From contig SMMW01000005.1 in assembly GCA_004794655.1 (NCBI GenBank), positions 1,054,001 to 1,118,000 on the forward strand: DNA of 64,000 nt, in the 5' to 3' direction. Made by a program: the position numbers and the translations under genes. Below the pieces are notes generated by a model. It worked only from the letters and a program-made list of their open reading frames with translations, was not told the DNA's origin and made no database searches. Numbering within the stretch: the stretch's first letter is position 1; every line of letters begins with the position of its first letter. Source of the stretch: Marisa cornuarietis. Lineage: Eukaryota; Mollusca; Gastropoda; Architaenioglossa; Ampullariidae. Shown in pieces: positions 43,667-53,288 of this stretch.

Positions 43667-46600
43667 CTGGGGTGAGTGGAAAAAGAAACCTCTTTCCTAT
43701 TTTAAGATGTGTATCCCAAGTGAGACTGGAACTTAATTAGATAGTAAGGACGACTCCACAAAAACCGGAGGACAGATTTACTAACGGACTTCGCACCCGC
43801 TTTTGTCTAGCATACAGTGTTGTTCTGTTCGAATCAATGTCGCTGTGCTGATGCTCTTTTGATACGAATGAAAACAGAAAAAGGCTGCTTCTTCGATGCG
43901 ATTGGATTGCAGTGTTTATAATTTTTATTTACAGCTGGATATATTCTCACCAGCCTTTAGTCGAACTCTTTGTTACTGCGCTTTCTCTCTCTCTCTCTCT
44001 TGTGTAATTACAGGTGCAGACTGCTAACAAAACCTGACACTTTGTTTCAAATTTATTGGAATGCATTGGGTACTATAGTAATGATCGGAAACGGTGGCCG
44101 AAGTGCATGACATGTTTAATGTCAGGATAACCCCATTGTATGAAATTTTATCAGAAAGATGTAAATTAAAGGTAAGAACCCGCTCCAGAGTTGAGATAAC
44201 TCGATGATATGAACCAGCATTTACGATAATTTTATAACTCGCACCACATATTACATTAAATTAAAAGATTGTTAAAAGCATACCCTTGCTTTTCTTCTGT
44301 TTCTGAATTACAGCTAGGAGTGTAATAATTGTGAAGGTAAGGACGATGACACACACACCACCACCAGTAACAGCTGAGATGTATGGGTCCAGATTGTTTA
44401 AGACAGCTAGAAAAAGAGCAATTAAAATGTCAACAACTGTAAAGTCTAGATTCTACAATTTGGCTCCAGTTACATTAATGTACACAATAAACTTTCGTAT
44501 TAAAAGTAACCAAATTTAACAGATTGAAGGAAAAAAAAACAACACCTTCAGCAAACAGCTTGATCTGACGAGCATGTTAACAAGACAATCAGGTTCATTC
44601 TGACACCGTTATTTATAAACCCACGAATGATCAAGCAGTCTCAATTCTGCTGTCACCTCAGCATCGAGAATAAGACACGTAACATTCACATTTTAAGGAA
44701 TTTTCCACAATCTAGTCTATTCGGACTTTGTCTTTGATGCAACCATATATCGTGCTTCACGATATTTAATGTGCAAAAACCCTTCCCTGTCCTTTTATAA
44801 GGCTGTCTAGTACATAATTCCATAAATGAGATGCTAACTGGGCGCAAAATATAGCAACCTGCCAATGCCTCAATGCCTGCCAGCCCATGCTTCAATAATA
44901 GTTATGCATAATTTTAATGTTTTCGTTGAACCTATTGCTATAAAAGTTTCAGTCATCTTTTTAATGAAATCAAGACTACAAACCTATAAGGAAAATAAGT
45001 ATTTTTTTTCTTTCGACAAACTTGTAGGAAAATTATAACCCTTGCTTTAAATCTGCCGTTATTCGGGAAACTAATAGGTAGATAGTCAAAACGCAGAATT
45101 ACATTATTTCCAAATATTTTTAAATAAGCATGTCATGGTCGCACATTTTACATCTTGTTTTAAGAAAAGAAGGCAAGTAGCACATTATAACCAATAGACA
45201 ACGTCCATCTGATGGACCAAGGATACATCGAATCATGTTATTTCAAAACATTGCTTCTGTACATTATAATTTATTTAAATTACTGTTTGAAAACTAATTT
45301 TAACACTGTCTACTCACCTCGGCTACTTCGTCAATTACCTCCATCGGGTATATGCATGTAATCGACGGAACGAGACGGGTTTTACTCGAGCAGACCGTGA
45401 ACGTACCTTTGAGACTAGCGCTGTATGTACACGCTACTGAAGTGGCTAGTCGTGTAAATAGTGACCGTGGAAGGAGCAGGACCTCGGTTTCTTCTTACCA
45501 TGGAGACTCGTGCCTTCTTCTATTTAAATAGAGGTCCTTCCCAAGAAATAATCTTATGTTCTCTTTCGCATATCTTCTCCTATCATTACAGTTTTTGAGA
45601 CAAGTACACAGCGCACGTGAAGGTAATTTGGACAGTATGTGACATTTCTCTGTGTCACTGCTGAAAACAAGGATTTAAGACGTGTAAACACACATTTTAA
45701 ACATATAATTGCATCTACTCACCAGAGCGTATTACAATAGTGAAGTTCTCGTCGCCAACAGCATTAATGACCTGCACCTTGTACGAGCCACTTGAGAGAG
45801 AACTAAGGTTAACGACTGTCAGACTGCATGTGGATCGGTAACGGTGCATCCTGCCAGCCAAGCAGGTGATGTTTATATTGGAGAATTCCACTTCATTCTC
45901 AATACTTTCATTGTTCTTCGCTGCTCTTTTTACCAGCCATACATGATAATCTTGTGGTTCGGGATAGGTGATAAGGCCAAAGTGAAATTCTGCTGGTTTG
46001 TGTCTGTTGTACTCCCAAAGATGTGTAGACAGACGAGCTCGAGGCTTACCTTTCAAACATACATCTTTTGATATTTTTTCATAAAAAAACACATTATGCT
46101 CAGTTCACATACTGTAGATAACGCATTTTCTAACGTAGTTTTTAATTAACGTTGGGACCACCAACAGTCCACTGGTCAAGTTTCCACTGCTCTGTAAATG
46201 GACGGCGAGGGCGGCAGGACAGTGTAGATGTAAATCTTGATCACTGGGACTGGACACGCGGACCGCTGTGTTTTCAATTCTATACCGTGCCAGGGTCTAT
46301 GTGTCTGCACAACAAAGGATGGTCAGTGCAAACCATGTCGAAAAAAGGCCTCAAGACTGAGAAGTACTCCCATTTTTCCTAACTTTCCTCCGATTCGGGG
46401 AGACGTAAAGATTATTGTGGATTTTACTTTGTACCTGTGTGTGCAGTCGTGTGAAGTTATTGCCATTGAAAACCTTTGTGTCATCACATGACTGCAAAAT
46501 AGATGTGAGCCTAATTGAACGGCACTGGACAGAACTTGCGATTCGAGCTGTGGAGTATATACATTCGTGGGAACTGTTCAGTGAAATACATCCGTCACCA

Positions 46601-47477
46601 AATCGAGAGTGACAGTGGATACGGTCTGTCAGCCGCGACATCAAGAAAGTTAAAAGATAATTTTGAATACTTTAATTCCGAAACATCTATAGAGCTATAA
46701 TGTTGTATATATGTATTATAACCATATTTGATTTTAATTATATTTCGTTGTTTTCATATACAGCTTTGTTAATTATAGGCATGATTAAATGTGTGTGTTG
46801 TTATGTTCCGAATAAGTTGTCCGTTACACATATAGAGACAACAAACATACAAACACGTATACACGCCCACGCGCATATGCACAGAACAACAAAGCACAGA
46901 TACAACAGAGAGACATGAACACGCACGCACCGGCTCACACTCAAACAGACAAACATACGTAGACACAACAATGAAAATCTAAATACTGGTAGTTTAAGTG
47001 CGCTCTTCATCGTGAAAACAGATTTTTAAGAAATATCATCAATAGAGTTGAAATATCATTGATAGAGTTAAAGATTCTTTACATGTGTACATTGGTACAA
47101 AGCGATGAGCAAGGAAACAAAATATATTTTCATCGCTTGAGGGCCTGATAGAGAATTTTGTTGACTTACATAGAACGTCAAGGCTGAGACTGGCCGACTT
47201 CCTTACACCTGACTGACTGGAAAACTGATTCCACCCAAGGCAAGAGTACGTTGCCGTGTCTTCACATCGAGCGATGAAATTATAGTCGACAGGAGACAAG
47301 TCCCTCCAGATAATTGTAATGTTGTCGTTATTATGGATGGAGACATTTGGTGTGGGTCGGCCTTCTGAGTCACACGAGAAGTAAACTTGGTCTCCTTCCC
47401 TCACTGTGATATTTTGTTCTCGTCCATCTAGAAGAAAATGTGCTGTTTTGGCAGCATCTGGAATAAGAAAAGTGTCC

Positions 47478-47511
<34 letters not shown>

Positions 47512-50500
47512 GCAAATGCACCATCTGATCAAAACGTTTTCAGACGCACACGCAATGTTTTCTTTCTTATATTTTTTCGCACACTCACACTTGCATATAC
47601 CAGTATCATATATTCAGACTGATGGCGCCAAAGACACTAAAGAAGTAATCAGTGACAAAAATGTACCGAAGAAATGTATATCTAAAAGACGGATAAACCA
47701 GAGAACGATTCGTTCACTTACATCCCACATTAGCAGTGAAGTTTTCTCCTCTGATCTCCTCTTGTCCCCACATTGCATCACACTTGATCCAGGTTTTGCC
47801 ATGATCTTTCAGAGTCAAGATCTGATTATAGTGTAGTTCTTGTAAAGTGAAATTGTGTTGCCCTTGGTTGGTTGTTGTCCCTTGACTTGTCTGGTTATGT
47901 GTGATCCAATTCAGATAGCCTGCAGGTTCTCCCAGACTAGTGGTCCTACAGGTACAGGTGATAGATGTGTTCTCTAGCAGATAGGGCTGCGGAGCACAGT
48001 AAATACTTGGCGAGGAAGGGCGTTCTGCACAAAAATAGAAATATATATTTGATTTGCGTTGATTCTTGGACTAAAAAATGAGATAATATACAGTCGGACC
48101 TCGCAAAGTCAAACTCAATGGGACCTCCAAAAAATTCGACTTACGGAGTTTTCTAATTAGGAAAACGGCGTAAAAGGCGTGGGTTAAATCAAGGACAATG
48201 TTTTTTCCGGCTTAATTATTATAACCGTGCATTATATTGCCGTTTCATCCGTATACGTGTAGGCCGCATACCAGTACACGTATCTACAGCATGTACTATG
48301 GAACAGTGCAATGAAACATCTTACCTTTAGAGAAAAAAGTCTTAACTTTGTTTGGCGTCGATGTGCCGATGCATCTCGCTTGACAATCTCCTCAATCTCG
48401 TCAATTGACCAAAACACATTTTCTTGAGGATCCAGCGTAGATTCCAAAAATATGTGCAGTATATCAATAGCCTGCCTCGCTTCTTTTCGACATTGAAGGC
48501 GTCTTTTTCCTTATCCTCATCCCCATTCTCATTTTCCTTTTGTTCAATGACAGAATACTCACATTCCTTCATCCTATACTGATCGGCACATAGCTTCTCA
48601 CTGTACAGTTTCAAAATCTTCTCTTGCTGGGAATGCCGAATTGCTTTGCAATTTCCACTTTCTTCTTGTTGCCCTTTTCGACGGCTCTGATGACTCTAAC
48701 TTTTTCCGCGATTGATAACGATTTGAGCTGGCGCTTACTAGTCGCCATTTTCGCTGCATGTACCGTACGGGAGACTATGGAAAACCACACCAACACAAAC
48801 ACTATTCAAGGCTCCTCCCGATAAGAGACTGACAAAGGTGAAGGGAAAATTGTTTTAAAACTTCATCTTTGAGACAATTTGGGACAGATGCTACCAGTTT
48901 GGTTATGACTAAGAGTCAGAACCCTGAAGGGACGCGGATTAGTTTCCTTTCTTCCAACCACTCCTTTGTTTTATTCAGATCATTGCTGGTCTCAAAATAG
49001 AAACCTACCCACAGAGAGTTGCTTAATTCCTTGTGGAATGCATTAAGATACCAATTTGCGTCCGTTTTCTTGGTTTTCCGGAACATGTGTTCTGAAATGT
49101 GCCCCAGAATAATAACTCAAAGGCCTTAGAAAATTCGACTAAGGGAGGTTGGGAGCCAACAAATCTTCGAGTTGAGGAGATCAGAAATACATTGGTCATA
49201 TGGGCATTCGACCTGGCACTAACGAGTAATTCGACATAGGGTAGTTTTCGACATAGGGAACGTCCACTTTGCGAGGTCCGACTGTATCTAAAAGGTTTCT
49301 TAGATGAGTATGCATAATAGACTCACTCTATTAAAATTTAATACTACGGTGGAATTTATTTGTTTCAAAATCAGGGGATAGCTGAAAATAAAATAGCCGA
49401 CGCATGTTTCATCAACAAGATGCTAGAGAACAGAAAAAAGAGAGACAGAGATGATAAACGTGTTTTGAACAGAGCAGCAAATTTATTGTCGTCAATGACC
49501 AATTTGTATACCAGTTGTAATCCAGGTGTAATTAGCAGCAAATTTCGGGGAGTACGTCCGTCCGCCAGGTGAAATAGAGACACGAAAGGTATAATGGCCT
49601 TCCTCTTGTGGTAGTGTTGTGTTGAACTGACAGAAACCTGACATCTTCACTTCGTTCTTTGTTATACTTTGATTGGTTGGTGAGGTCACCATTTTGACTG
49701 CTTCCAGTGTTTTGTCTTTTGACTGAAATAAAGCAAGAGTCAGTTAAGAAACATCTGAATCATATGTTTCGTGGAAAAACCAAATTAAATAGTAAACTAC
49801 CTTTACTTTAAAGCCTCATCTTCCGACTCAAGAAACTGCCGATTGTCTTCAATAATTATACTTATAAACAGTAGCGGAAAACTCAGCATTAATTGTCGTA
49901 AACCAACATTATTTGGTATGCATATACATATCTGTCTCTGTGTTGTTAATACCACACGTCACTCACTCCGTATTTTAGCCGGTGAAGCTGACACGTGTAA
50001 AGTCCACGTGAGGAGTAGACACTGCTGATGAGGCAGGACACAGTCACAGACCATGACGTGTTCACCGCTGTGCATGATACACCATCAGGAGGATCTGGTA
50101 AACAGTACATTTTATAAAACTGTCAACCAATGTTTGCACTGAATAGGCGATTTTTAACTTAAGAGCCGCGACTGAAGGTTTAGTCAGGACCTCGCATACA
50201 CATCAGCCATAGTCTCAGATTTAGCTGCAGTTGTTTAGAGCTCTGAGGTGGTCAATAGACGGATATTGGAGTAAAATCTTACTCCATGAACCAGCGCATT
50301 CATCTTTTAAGGAAGTATTTACCAAAACAAATTGAACAGCAACGGACAGCGCCCTCTCAACAGTTAGGCTTTTCTTGTGATCTTTAAAACGGGCTAGTTA
50401 TGGGAATATGTCAAGCACATCAACACTATTAGATTTGCTACAAGTACAGACTGTTTGTCACTACAGAAAAAGACCAAATAACTGAGGAAGTTTCTCGTTG

Positions 50501-51812
50501 AAGAATGACATTAACGAATACGTAGGATTTACACTTGTACAGTGGCCTCCCTGATGAGCCACAAGGAACCCCTTTGGCAACAACAAAACTGTGCTATCTT
50601 GTCGGGTTTGACCCGGCACAACATGGTAAGTCTATCCCTATAGATAGGAGAAAGTAAGGTTGAGCCTAAGGGGAACAACGGAAGAATTGGTCAAAGAATA
50701 TGAAAGAGAGGACTAACTGTGCCAGGCACGACCTGTAAGCGCTCAAGAATGGTCTTTGTAGCAAGCTTTGTCAGCAGACCATTATCCCATTTCACGATGA
50801 TAAGAGAATGAATGAGGAATGATTGTCTTCAAACAGCCTTTGCTTAGGAATAATGAAAAATTCAAAAAATCAAAGATTATTGTTGCGTAGATTTTTAACT
50901 GATGATTTTCGCCTAGCCAGCGAATAAGGCTTCATCACGGCCAGGGCATCTGACCCTGTATACAAGTGCCACATACAGAGAAAGAAACGCATGCCCGAGA
51001 CGAGTTGTATATTAAAACAGGCCCTGCAAAAAGTCACAAAAATATTTTGCGAAGCCAACAAAATTTAAAATTTGATAGACGAAAATGAAAGTCTAAAATA
51101 AAGAGGGAAAAGAAAATTCAAGTAGACAATGAATGTGTTAAGAATGAAATTACATACATATGTAGCCGACTTTACAACGATCTGTGGTCACCTGCGTTGT
51201 TCCAGCAACAGATACACACAGAAGACTCCCATTCATCAAATCGAGAACATCTGAACGATTCGCACCTCTGATGGTCACAGAACTTGAATGTTTCGCTCTT
51301 ACTATTCTGGTTATCAGCAGCTTGTTGAAATCATTTGTCTCCTCACAAGTCTGATCGCAGGTTGCTACCAAAGCGGAACGATTGGACCAGCTGAATGCAA
51401 ATCGCCATTGTACTCGTCCCTCAGCCGTGCAGTTGAAGACAGTGTCTTGGTCAGCCAGTATTTCCCGTACGCCATCAGTACCACAAGGGGAGATGAGCAC
51501 ACCTAAAAATGTCAATTTTACACAAAATGAACTCTTTACTTTTATCGAACTTGAAAACAAAACAAAGACGAGCAGGAAATTTTTTGACAGGTTATTAAAA
51601 ATAATAGTCTCATCTCTTAAAAAACAAGCTGGACTCTTATAAGTAAATATGCATCTTTTGCCGTTTTTTACTATTCACATTTTAGCAATGACCGTGATAA
51701 GACTGCTGATAAACTTACCTCTGGCAATTAAAAAATCAAACAGGAACAAGCAAGCTGCAGTCCACACTTGAGTTTTTCCAAAGCAATGAAAATCTAAACT
51801 GTACAATAACAT
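43641..51812 (-). CDS. Gene B: five-domain Ig-like transmembrane receptor (spliced, 9 exons)
   Basis: Exons in order on the minus strand: 51812-51719, 51502-51158, 50094-49967, 49722-49512, 48024-47722, 47457-47170, 46049-45723, 44406-44284 and 43666-43641. They total 1845 nt and 614 residues. All junctions are phase 1 except exon 3/4, which is phase 0. Exon 1 is a signal peptide, exon 2 is D1, exons 3-4 D2, exon 5 D3, exon 6 D4 and exon 7 D5. Exon 8 is a transmembrane span, and exon 9 a very short tail. No kinase, ITIM-like YxxL or other cytoplasmic motif is visible, so signalling would need a partner. The role is inferred to be cell-surface recognition or adhesion, possibly immune. Gene C is its head-to-head paralogue. 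A Tigger element lies in the intron between exons 4 and 5. Exons 2-8 are well supported; 1 and 9 less so. Confidence 0.8.
43667..44283. other. Gene B intron between exons 8 and 9
   Basis: No other exon recognised; one (CT)n run at about 43985-44000. Confidence 0.5.
44284..44406 (-). CDS. Gene B exon 8: transmembrane segment
   Basis: A 123-nt exon, phase 1 at both ends, with acceptor CTTTTTCTAG and donor AAGGGTATGC. It encodes LNNLDPYISAVTGGG, then VCVIVLTFTIITLLAVI, then the basic stop-transfer QKQKKSK. About 22 hydrophobic residues followed by lysines are a textbook single membrane span with an intracellular C-terminus. Confidence 0.85.
44407..45722. other. Gene B intron between exons 7 and 8
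   Basis: AT-rich. A donor-like site and a short ATG frame near 45317-45345 on the minus strand have no supporting acceptor. No other feature. Confidence 0.5.
45723..46049 (-). CDS. Gene B exon 7: Ig-like domain D5
   Basis: A 327-nt exon, phase 1/1, with donor TCTGGTGAGT. It encodes CKPRARLSTHLWEY, then INITCLAGRMHRYRSTCSLTVVNLS and SSGSYKVQVINAVGDENFTI. It aligns with gene C exon 7 (VMNVTCKAY...SRCTLTVLNL...GFYKVEVINEVG). The G-x-Y-x-V end resembles the F strand of a C2-type domain in which the usual second cysteine is replaced. The exon starts GTAAGCCTCGAGCTC, identical over 15 bases in gene C and itself donor-like. Confidence 0.85.
46050..47169. other. Gene B intron between exons 6 and 7
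   Basis: It contains an unexplained plus-strand cysteine-rich frame (46237-46491) and CA/TG-rich stretches near 46860-46960. No other exon of gene B was seen. Confidence 0.5.
47170..47457 (-). CDS. Gene B exon 6: Ig-like domain D4
   Basis: A 288-nt exon, the same length as gene C exon 6, phase 1/1, acceptor TCTTATTCCAG, donor TATGTAAGT. It encodes FLLDGREQNITVREGDQVYF, then SCDSEGRPTPNVSI, then ARCEDTATYSCLGWNQFSSQSGV. The cysteine pair and the D-x-A-x-Y-x-C motif are the classic signature of an I/C2-set Ig fold. Confidence 0.9.
47480..47509. repeat. Poly(T)/poly(A) run
   Basis: About 30 consecutive T on +, just upstream of gene B exon 6 on its coding strand. Confidence 0.9.
47722..48024 (-). 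CDS. Gene B exon 5: Ig-like domain D3
   Basis: A 303-nt exon, exactly the length of gene C exon 5, phase 1/1, acceptor TTTTTGTGCAG, donor GGATGTAAGT. It encodes RPSSPSIYCAPQPYLLENT, TCTCRTTSLGEPAGYLNW, then QELHYNQILTLKDHGKTW and CDAMWGQEEIRGENFTANVG. Gene C has APHPYVLENT, TCTCRTTSIGQPVGYLS, QELQHTQVLTLLDHGRTC and RGENYTARVG. This is the most clearly paralogous domain. Extracellular; several N-glycosylation sites. Confidence 0.9.
48091..49284 (-). mobile_element. Internally deleted Tigger (pogo group) transposon in gene B intron 4
   Basis: The terminal inverted repeat CAGTCGGACCTCGCAAAGT is perfect at both ends (19 bp), and the element is flanked by TA target duplications (48089-48090 and 49285-49286). 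The end sequence style and TA target are typical of Tigger elements of the Tc1/mariner superfamily. At about 1.2 kb it retains only the start of the transposase and lacks the DDE catalytic domain, so it is non-autonomous. Confidence 0.9.
48342..48770 (-). pseudogene. Tigger transposase N-terminal fragment (CENP-B-type HTH)
   Basis: The minus-strand frame reads MATSKRQLKSLSIAEKVRVI, then RAVEKGNKKKVEIAKQFGIP. This is the first helix-turn-helix of pogo/CENP-B-type transposases. The frame then shifts and continues as an acidic segment with EKILKLYSEK-like and ENENGDEDKEKD readings, which fits the spacer before a second HTH. The DDE domain is absent. Confidence 0.8.
49512..49722 (-). CDS. Gene B exon 4: second half of domain D2
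   Basis: 211 nt, identical in length to gene C exon 4; acceptor CTTTATTTCAG, donor ACTGGTATAC; phase 0 in, phase 1 out. It encodes VKMVTSP, SITKNEVKMSGFCQFNTTLP, then EEGHYTFRVSISPGGRTYS. ITKNEVKMSG, CQFNTTLP and SPGGRTYS are identical in gene C. It completes the Ig-like fold begun by exon 3. Confidence 0.9.
49967..50094 (-). CDS. Gene B exon 3: first half of domain D2
   Basis: 128 nt, the same length as in gene C; acceptor CTGTTTACCAG, donor TACGGAGTGAGT; phase 1 in, phase 0 out. It encodes PPDGVSCTAVNTSWSVTVSC, LISSVYSSRGLYTCQL. Nucleotide identity with gene C is conspicuous around GTGACTGTGTCCTG and ACACGTGTCAGCTT. A split Ig domain with a phase-0 internal intron is known in many Ig-superfamily genes. 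Confidence 0.9.
50095..51157. other. Gene B intron between exons 2 and 3
   Basis: No repeat family or exon recognised. Confidence 0.5.
51158..51502 (-). CDS. Gene B exon 2: Ig-like domain D1
   Basis: 345 nt, phase 1/1, acceptor GACATTTTTAG, donor ATATGTATGT. It encodes VLISPCGTDGVREILADQD, VFNCTAEGRVQWRFAFSW, LVATCDQTC, then SLLCVSVAG and CKVGYI. Gene C exon 2 shares SPCGSDG, LADQKIHFTCRAEG, ILATCDTTC and a final CELIYV. The ATCD-TC pair is a family-specific cysteine cluster. D1 is the membrane-distal domain and the most divergent between B and C. Confidence 0.9.
51719..51812 (-). CDS. Gene B exon 1: signal peptide
   Basis: The ATG at 51812-51810 begins MLLYSLDFHCFGKTQVWTAA, followed by the hydrophobic CLFLFDFLIA. 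The donor AGAGGTAAGT leaves one base (phase 1), which joins exon 2 in frame. The hydrophobic core is a little far from the N-terminus, so a later start or an extra upstream exon is possible. Confidence 0.6.
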
Positions 51813-52953
51813 CCTTAAAACATCTATTAAATGCTATCTTTTTTCTGCCGTCTATTAAGGTTCACACAAACTTGATCAGGTTACAGCAGTGCAGTACAAA
51901 CAATCAGAACAAACAAGGAAAGCTTTGTCGTGCACGAAAAATCCAAAGTGGAGAAGTTTCCTTGTTAATGGTGTTGCTGCTTTCTTAAATATTAGTCGGA
52001 GAAGCTGTAAATATCGAAGTACACATGAGCTTGATTGCATGTTAGAGACTGGCAAATAGAAATCCAGGTCGTGTCCCTAATGCTGTACATGGCAGCACAA
52101 GGGCGTGATCCCACTTCAGCTAGCGGGCACATGGCAAAAGCAAAACTTTGTAAACTTTTCTTGTTGGGTTGTCCCTGATTATATTTTTGCATAAGCACAT
52201 AACAGCTATTACAATTTTTCATAGGGTTTTGTCCTGTAAGCGATATATATATATATATAGTTTCCATGCTTTAAAATTTCATTCATTCATAGAGCTCGCG
52301 CTTTGAATTATATCACTAATTGATTTTTGTGTCAAATCAGATAAGCGATTGTAAAGTCTGACCAAGTGGGAAGTGTTAATAAAAATGCACTAAAGAACTT
52401 GCTCTTCATCTGACAATTGTATTAAGTTAAGAAAAATTGTAGAGTCTGATATAAAAATAGATAACTTTAAGTAGATCAGCTTAATGAAGGCTCCAAGAGA
52501 TAATGAATATTCTTCATGATTTTTATGATAAACCACGCATTTCACCTCCTTGAACAACAAATACAAGTATTTTAACTAACCATGTAGTTACTGCAGCTAG
52601 TACAAAACTAAACAAAGTAAATAAAAGCATAACCATCCTTCGGCAAGAGTTTTTGTGAACTAATTTTATTTTTGCATTAGTGATCTCTAAACTCTATAAC
52701 ATGGAATAATTGATACAATACCAAATTATCAACCAGTGACATTAAGCATAATCAAGACTAAGTGAAGAGGAACTGTTCTCGGCATTGTGTCACGTGGTAC
52801 CTCTCCGATCACTTGTCACTGGTTCGTCTCTGACAAGAGATAGATAAGCTGCACGGCAGGAGACAGACGACATTAAGCGAGAAATTTCTTAGGAAAATGG
52901 AACCCATACTAAAATACAAGTTTGTGGTGAGAAAAACGAGTTAACCTGACATC
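51813..52953. promoter_or_regulatory. Divergent intergenic region between genes B and C
   Basis: About 1.1 kb separates the two start codons, so both promoters must lie here or overlap it. A (TA)n tract at about 52242-52258 (GCGATATATATATATATATAG) could serve as a TATA-like element for gene B (about 430 bp upstream). Overlapping GATA motifs lie about 110 bp upstream of gene C. No CpG-rich core is evident. Confidence 0.4.
52838..52847 (+). promoter_or_regulatory. Overlapping GATA-factor motifs upstream of gene C
   Basis: AGATAGATAA contains AGATAG and AGATAA, both matching WGATAR, about 107 bases before the gene C start codon. GATA factors act in blood-cell lineages of many animals, but a 6-bp motif alone is weak evidence. 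Confidence 0.25.
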
Positions 52954-53041
52954 ATGGAGCGTCACACTCTTAGCACTGAAGGATGGACACTGTTGTTGGC
53001 GATTACATTGCTTCTTCTTCTTTGCCCGTCTCTTGTTGCAG
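52954..53041 (+). CDS. Gene C exon 1: signal peptide
   Basis: The ATG begins MERHTLSTEGW, then TLLLAITLLLLLCPSLVA, a strong cleavable leader with a good -3/-1 motif (LVA). The donor GCAGGTGAAA leaves one base, phase 1, joining exon 2 as glycine. Confidence 0.85.
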
Positions 53042-53240
53042 GTGAAATAATCACATTTGAGCATGAGAAAAACGGGTTATATACGATTCTGAGGAGCAAC
53101 TCATTTAGGTTATGCTAGCGGTTGTAGTATTAAATATATGTACATGCGAACAGCAACACGATTCAGGACGACAGGAAAATGTTTCCCTGTCACTTTTTGT
53201 ATTATCCTGTGATTTTAGTAGTTAAGCATTTGCTATGAGC

Positions 53241-53288
<48 letters not shown>

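Noticed and set aside
45317..45345. Minus-strand ATG frame MEVIDEVAE ending at a GTGAGT donor
   Set aside because: No acceptor or homologous exon; B and C are continuous without it.
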